A model generated the notes under the pieces. The model ran no database searches. It saw only the letters and a program-made list of their open reading frames with translations, and was not told where the DNA came from. From Bacillota bacterium (GTDB taxonomy: Bacteria > Bacillota > Clostridia > Christensenellales > Aristaeellaceae), in NCBI GenBank assembly GCA_023413135.1, contig JAEZQK010000094.1, positions 4,232 to 68,231 on the forward strand: a stretch of DNA of 64,000 nucleotides. Reading direction: 5' to 3'. Positions 60,597 through 64,000 of this stretch are shown here, piece after piece. Position 1 is the first letter of the stretch; the number at the start of each line of letters is the position of its first letter. Position numbers and translations under genes: made by a program.

Positions 60597-62051
60597 ATGA
60601 AGAAATCCACCCGTTTTTTTGCGCTCTGCCTGGCGCTGACCATGTGTGCGACAATGGCTATGACAGGCGCCCTGGGCGAAGCGCCCCAGCCTACTGAGGA
60701 AGCCACGGCTGTGGCGGAAGTGACCGCAGCGCCTGAGGCCACCGCGGTACCCAAGTCACCGGACGACATACTTGCTACCGTGAACGGAAAGAACATACTC
60801 CGTTCCGATATACAGACCATCTACGACGCCCTTGCCTCTCAGTATGCCGCCTATGGCATAGAGCTGTCCTACATTGAATCCGTAGCGCTGGAATATGCCT
60901 TACAGGACGAGTACTGGAAGCAAAATGCCGCTGAAAATGGTTTTGAAACGTTTACCGCCGAGGAAGAAACGGAACTTCAGACCCAGGCCCAGGCGGAATG
61001 GAATTCGGTTATCGACGCGAACTATACATATTTCCTGACCTCGACATCCGCCACGCCCACCGAGCAGGAAATTGCCGATGCAAAAGCACAGGTCGAGCAG
61101 GAATTGGCCAATCAGGGCTACACGCTGGAGGAAAGAGTTAAGTACTACCGGGAAATCAAAATTCAGGAACGCATCATCGACTTGCTGATGAAGGATGTTC
61201 CGGCCTTTACCGACGAGGAAATCCAGGCCGAATATCAAAAGCGGGTAGCGGAAGACACGGAAGCCTTTGACGCAAGCATCATCAACTATGAATCGGCCAT
61301 CTCGGCGGGAGAAAGCGACGTTTGGTATGTGCCGGAAGGCGTACGTGGCATCACCCATATCCTTTTGTCCGTGGACAGTGAGATTCTGAACAAATATTTG
61401 GACGCGAAGGCGCAGCTGGAATCCCAGCAGAGCCAGGAACAGGCCCTTGCGGAAGAGGATATCGACCCCAACCCGGATACCGAATCCGCCACGGTCGACC
61501 CTGCCTCGACCCCCACAACCGAGCCTGCCGCAACCCCCGAACCCACACTTGACCCCGCTGCCACGCCTACGCCCGCGCCTGTGACCCAGGCTGATGTAGA
61601 CGCGGCCCGCCAGGCCGTGCTGGATTCCATTAAAGACAAGACGGACGATATCTACAAGCGCCTGGAGGCCGGCGAAACCTTTGCTTCCCTGGTGGAACAA
61701 TACGGCGAGGATCCCGGCATGCAGGAGGAACCCTACAAGACGGAGGGTTATACCGTCCATAAGGACTTTGAAAACTTCATTCCGGAATTTGTCCAGGGTG
61801 CCTTTGCCCCCGAACTGCAAAAGGTGGGCGACTATGGTCAGCCCGTCATCGGAAGCTATGGCGTACATATCCTCAACTATACCAGGGATATACCCAGCGG
61901 CCCCAAGGAATTGACCGAGGAAAGCAAGGCGCTGCTGCTTTCGGAAATGGACCAGATCCGTAAAAACGAAATTGTTGGCAAAGCCGTAGAAGATTGGTTT
62001 GCATCTTCTGAAATCACTTATACGGGCCTTGTGCCCAAGTTGGAAGACTGA
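60597..62051 (+). CDS. secreted peptidyl-prolyl isomerase / foldase (SurA/PrsA-like)
   Basis: A 484-aa exported protein. The signal peptide MKKSTRFFALCLALTMCATM has Cys but no clear lipobox, so cleavage near GALGEA is likely. A P/T/A/E-rich stretch is followed by a SurA-type N domain (DDILATVNGKNILRSDIQTI). The parvulin (PpiC) domain begins at VRGITHILLSVD and resumes at KDKTDDIYKRLEAGETFASL, FVQGAFAPELQ and VIGSYGVHILNY. Between the two parts lies an insert of about 90 residues rich in T, P, A and E. The protein assists folding outside the membrane. AAAGGAAAT precedes the ATG. Confidence 0.85.
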   Translation: MKKSTRFFALCLALTMCATMAMTGALGEAPQPTEEATAVAEVTAAPEATAVPKSPDDILATVNGKNILRSDIQTIYDALASQYAAYGIELSYIESVALEYALQDEYWKQNAAENGFETFTAEEETELQTQAQAEWNSVIDANYTYFLTSTSATPTEQEIADAKAQVEQELANQGYTLEERVKYYREIKIQERIIDLLMKDVPAFTDEEIQAEYQKRVAEDTEAFDASIINYESAISAGESDVWYVPEGVRGITHILLSVDSEILNKYLDAKAQLESQQSQEQALAEEDIDPNPDTESATVDPASTPTTEPAATPEPTLDPAATPTPAPVTQADVDAARQAVLDSIKDKTDDIYKRLEAGETFASLVEQYGEDPGMQEEPYKTEGYTVHKDFENFIPEFVQGAFAPELQKVGDYGQPVIGSYGVHILNYTRDIPSGPKELTEESKALLLSEMDQIRKNEIVGKAVEDWFASSEITYTGLVPKLED

Positions 62052-62065
62052 TCTTACATCATTAA

Positions 62066-62104
62066 GCCGCCTGGCGGGCTCCGGCCCGCCAGGCGGCTTG
62101 TTTT
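62066..62104 (+). terminator. rho-independent terminator after the foldase gene
   Basis: Perfect 14-bp stem GCCGCCTGGCGGGC/GCCCGCCAGGCGGC with a 4-nt loop, then TTGTTTT. Confidence 0.9.
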
Positions 62105-62126
62105 ATAGCGGCGGGAATGTTACAAT
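62098..62126 (+). promoter_or_regulatory. promoter of the zinc-binding-protein gene
   Basis: TTGTTT, 17-nt spacer, TACAAT; the -35 lies in the T-run of the preceding terminator. Confidence 0.65.
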
Positions 62127-62159
62127 GGGCACGTATCCAAGAAAACAAGGGGTAAGATC

Positions 62160-63080
62160 ATGAAAAAAATTATGCTGGCCGTCCTCACTGCGGCAATACT
62201 TTTCACTTTTCCCACAGCCAATGCACAAGAAAAGGTTGTGGTTACTTCCTTCTATCCCATCTATATCCTGACCCGGAACCTGACGGTGGGAATAGAAGAC
62301 ATCCGGGTGGAGAACCTGGCTGCGCCGGATACCGGCTGCCTGCACGATTATCAGCTGCTCACAGGGGATATGCGCACCCTTTTTTCGGCGCAGGCGCTGC
62401 TCATAAACGGCGCGGGGATGGAAAGCTATCTGGACACTGTGGCAGCCCAGTTTCCCAGCCTTCAGGTGGTGGACGCCTCCAAGGGCATTCCGCTCCTTGA
62501 CAGCCTTGGCGAAAATGAACATGCGCACGAGGAGGGCGAAGAAGGCCACGATCATGAGGATAACGCCCATATATGGCTGGATGTAAAAAACGCCAAGGCC
62601 ATGGTGGAAAACCTGCGGGACGGGCTGCAAACCGCCTTTCCGGAATACAGGGATATCTTTGAGCAAAACGCGGCCGCCTATCTTATGCGGCTGAACACGC
62701 TGGATGCAGAGCTGAAGGCCGGCATTGAAAACCTTCCCCGCAAAGAAATCATCACCTTCCATGAAGCGTTCCCCTATTTTGCCAAGGCGTATGGGCTGCA
62801 TGTGGCCGCTGTGGTAAACAGGGAGCCGGGGGAGGCGTTAAGCCCCGCCCAGCTGGCCGAACTGGTGGAATTGGTGCGCACCCTTCATACGCCGCCTCTT
62901 TTCACCGAGCCGCAGTACCCCGACCTGGCGGCCAGGACGCTGGCGGCGGAAACAGGCGCCAAAGTATACGAGCTTGATCCGCTGGTCACCGGCCCCATGG
63001 ACGAAGGCGCGCTCTTGGCCTATGAGGATGGAATGCGAAAGAATATGCAGGTTTTGGTGCTTGCTTTGGGAGGCATGTGA
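62160..63080 (+). CDS. zinc/manganese ABC transporter substrate-binding protein (ZnuA/AdcA-like)
   Basis: A 306-aa secreted protein. The signal peptide MKKIMLAVLTAAILFTFPTA ends near ANAQEK. The metal-binding family is shown by VVVTSFYPIYILTRNLTVG, CLHDYQLLTGDMRTL (first His), an acidic/His-rich loop ENEHAHEEGEEGHDHEDNAH typical of zinc-specific members, ITFHEAFPYFAKAYGL (third His) and the C-terminal ELDPL segment. No ZnuB/ZnuC permease or ATPase follows; the next gene is a HAM1-like protein overlapping by one base. It therefore probably works with a transporter encoded elsewhere. Confidence 0.9.
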   Translation: MKKIMLAVLTAAILFTFPTANAQEKVVVTSFYPIYILTRNLTVGIEDIRVENLAAPDTGCLHDYQLLTGDMRTLFSAQALLINGAGMESYLDTVAAQFPSLQVVDASKGIPLLDSLGENEHAHEEGEEGHDHEDNAHIWLDVKNAKAMVENLRDGLQTAFPEYRDIFEQNAAAYLMRLNTLDAELKAGIENLPRKEIITFHEAFPYFAKAYGLHVAAVVNREPGEALSPAQLAELVELVRTLHTPPLFTEPQYPDLAARTLAAETGAKVYELDPLVTGPMDEGALLAYEDGMRKNMQVLVLALGGM

Positions 63081-63694
63081 TGCTGCGCTTACTGTACGGC
63101 ACAGGCAATCCGGCCAAACTCCGCGCCATGCGTGACTGGCTCCGGGAGCTGCCCATCCTGATCGACGGGCTGGATGATACCGCGCCGCCTGTTCCGGAAG
63201 ACGGAAAAACGGTGCTGGAAAACGCGCGGCAGAAGGCCAGGGCGTACTTTCAAACGTATCACCGGGCCGTTTTTTCCTGTGATTCAGGGCTTGTAATATC
63301 CAAGGTGCCGGAGGACAAAAATCCGGGCATCCATGCCCGAAGGCCTGGGGGAAGGCCGCTTTCCGACGAGGAAATGCTTGCCTATTACGCCGGCCTGGTG
63401 CGGGAATATGGGCAGGATGGCTGCCTGCCGGCCCGGTACCAAAACGCCATCTGCCTGATGATGGAAGATGGCGGATGCCTGGAATACGACGGGGAGGACA
63501 TCTGCTCCGATACGTTTTTGCTGACGGACAAGCCCCATGCCATCCGCACTCCCGGCTGGCCGCTGGATTCCCTGTCTAAGTCTTTACAGACGGGGAAGTA
63601 TTGGTTTGACATGTCAAAGGAAGAGCGGCTTTTAAGCCACCGGGACCTGCGCCCCGGCTTCGTGGACTTTTTCCGCAGGGCATTGGGGATATGA
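63080..63694 (+). CDS. HAM1/RdgB-like non-canonical purine NTP pyrophosphatase
   Basis: A 204-aa protein. Family marks are LLYGTGNPAKLRAMRDWL (the (S/T)xNxxK nucleotide-binding start), ENARQKARAYF, SCDSGLVI (the catalytic (D)DSGL) and NPGIHARRPGGRPLSDEEML. The sequence diverges from classical RdgB after residue 110. The ATG at 63080 overlaps the zinc-binding-protein stop (TGATG) and follows GGGAGG. It would hydrolyse ITP/XTP-like nucleotides. Confidence 0.75.
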   Translation: MLRLLYGTGNPAKLRAMRDWLRELPILIDGLDDTAPPVPEDGKTVLENARQKARAYFQTYHRAVFSCDSGLVISKVPEDKNPGIHARRPGGRPLSDEEMLAYYAGLVREYGQDGCLPARYQNAICLMMEDGGCLEYDGEDICSDTFLLTDKPHAIRTPGWPLDSLSKSLQTGKYWFDMSKEERLLSHRDLRPGFVDFFRRALGI

Positions 63695-63721
63695 TGATCC
63701 TTTATGAGATGGAGCAGCTGC

Positions 63722-63793
63722 ATGAAGGTTGTAACCATCTATGGCAATACCCGCCAAGGCAGCACGTATCACGCTGTGCAGCTAACCTTTTAA
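63722..63793 (+). pseudogene. 5' fragment of a NADPH-dependent FMN reductase/flavodoxin-like gene
   Basis: The ATG at 63722 has GGAG 8 nt upstream. The first residues KVVTIYGNTRQGSTYHAV match the phosphate-binding N terminus of flavodoxin-fold FMN reductases. After 23 codons the frame meets TAA exactly where an intergenic repeat with AACTACAGAA ends begins (63792). The remainder of the gene is not visible in the window, so it was truncated by the repeat or lies beyond it. Confidence 0.6.
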
Positions 63794-64000
63794 CTACAGA
63801 AGTTGCGAATTTCGTAATTCCCGGCAGAAGGGCCAACAAACATACGGCGTCGTAGGTCGATTATTAATTTCCCGCTTAATCTTGGTACCTGGTATGCAAT
63901 AGAAGTGCAATTTGCAATCATCCATATTCCGTTACTTCTGTAGTTGATAATCCACTATTGATTTGTCAACTTCAGATGATACGTATTTCACAATTCCCGG
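63792..64000. mobile_element. copy (or nested copies) of the MITE-like repeat family, running to the window end
   Basis: AACTACAGAA (63792-63801) and TTCTGTAGTT (63936-63945) bound one unit of about 154 bp that includes GAATTTCGTAATTCCCGGCA and GTCGTAGGTCGATTATTAAT, both matching the element at 34056-34254 read on the other strand. From about 63950 a second, degenerate end (TTTGTCAACTTCAGATGATA, then CACAATTCCCGG) starts and continues past the window. Confidence 0.7.

Overview
The window looks like a piece of a Clostridia-type Firmicutes chromosome, moderately GC-rich. The signs are strong AGGAGG-type ribosome binding sites, frequent GTG/TTG starts, LplABC/YesMN-type sugar uptake modules, a YIEGIA-family pair, AgrC/AgrA-like signalling and a Firmicutes-style dnaA/oriC. 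The abundance of sugar importers and glycosidases would fit a gut or rumen commensal, perhaps related to Christensenellales. That placement is inferred from gene content only.

Left part (1-17.4 kb). The window opens inside a phosphonate biosynthesis operon: phosphonopyruvate decarboxylase (partial), a nucleotidyltransferase, and a PEP mutase fused to an N-terminal cytidylyltransferase. A divergent carbohydrate system follows. An importer operon (binding protein, two permeases, FAD-dependent oxidoreductase) runs leftward and a YesM/YesN-type two-component pair runs rightward. Next come an LCP-family protein, a WbjC/Cap5F-like nucleotide-sugar reductase with a C-terminal cupin, an AgrC/AgrA-like GHKL/LytTR pair, and a decayed larA-family pseudogene.

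Centre (15.3-41.4 kb). Here are two glycan-use loci and a purine/molybdenum-enzyme region. The first locus has a 710-aa glycosidase-like protein, a membrane-anchored AraC regulator, and an LplBCA-type importer in one operon with GH42 and GH2 enzymes. The second has a GH4 enzyme divergent from another LplABC-type importer. Between them lie a YIEGIA/cap pair and a three-subunit molybdenum hydroxylase translationally coupled to a membrane protein. Adenine deaminase follows the second importer. Hairpins repeatedly sit between a binding-protein gene and the next operon gene, probably tuning stoichiometry.

Accessory part (41.4-49.3 kb). This holds small membrane and hypothetical genes, an acyltransferase, a 30-codon ORF with its own promoter and terminator, and the early region of a phage-like or plasmid-like element. 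That region has a repressor, divergent small HTH gene, AAA ATPase, a GTAC-rich array and a Holliday-junction-resolvase-like nuclease. It lies near tRNA-Thr(GGT).

Right part (49.6-64 kb). rpiB is followed by a complete branched-chain-amino-acid-type ABC system, divergent from a LacI regulator with two operator-like sites between them. Then come oriC (DnaA boxes and a promoter) with dnaA, an M16-family peptidase in the place where dnaN is often found, a secreted parvulin-like foldase, a zinc-binding-protein gene and a HAM1-like pyrophosphatase. The window ends with an FMN-reductase remnant cut off by a copy of an intergenic repeat family that also occurs near 34 kb and 60 kb.
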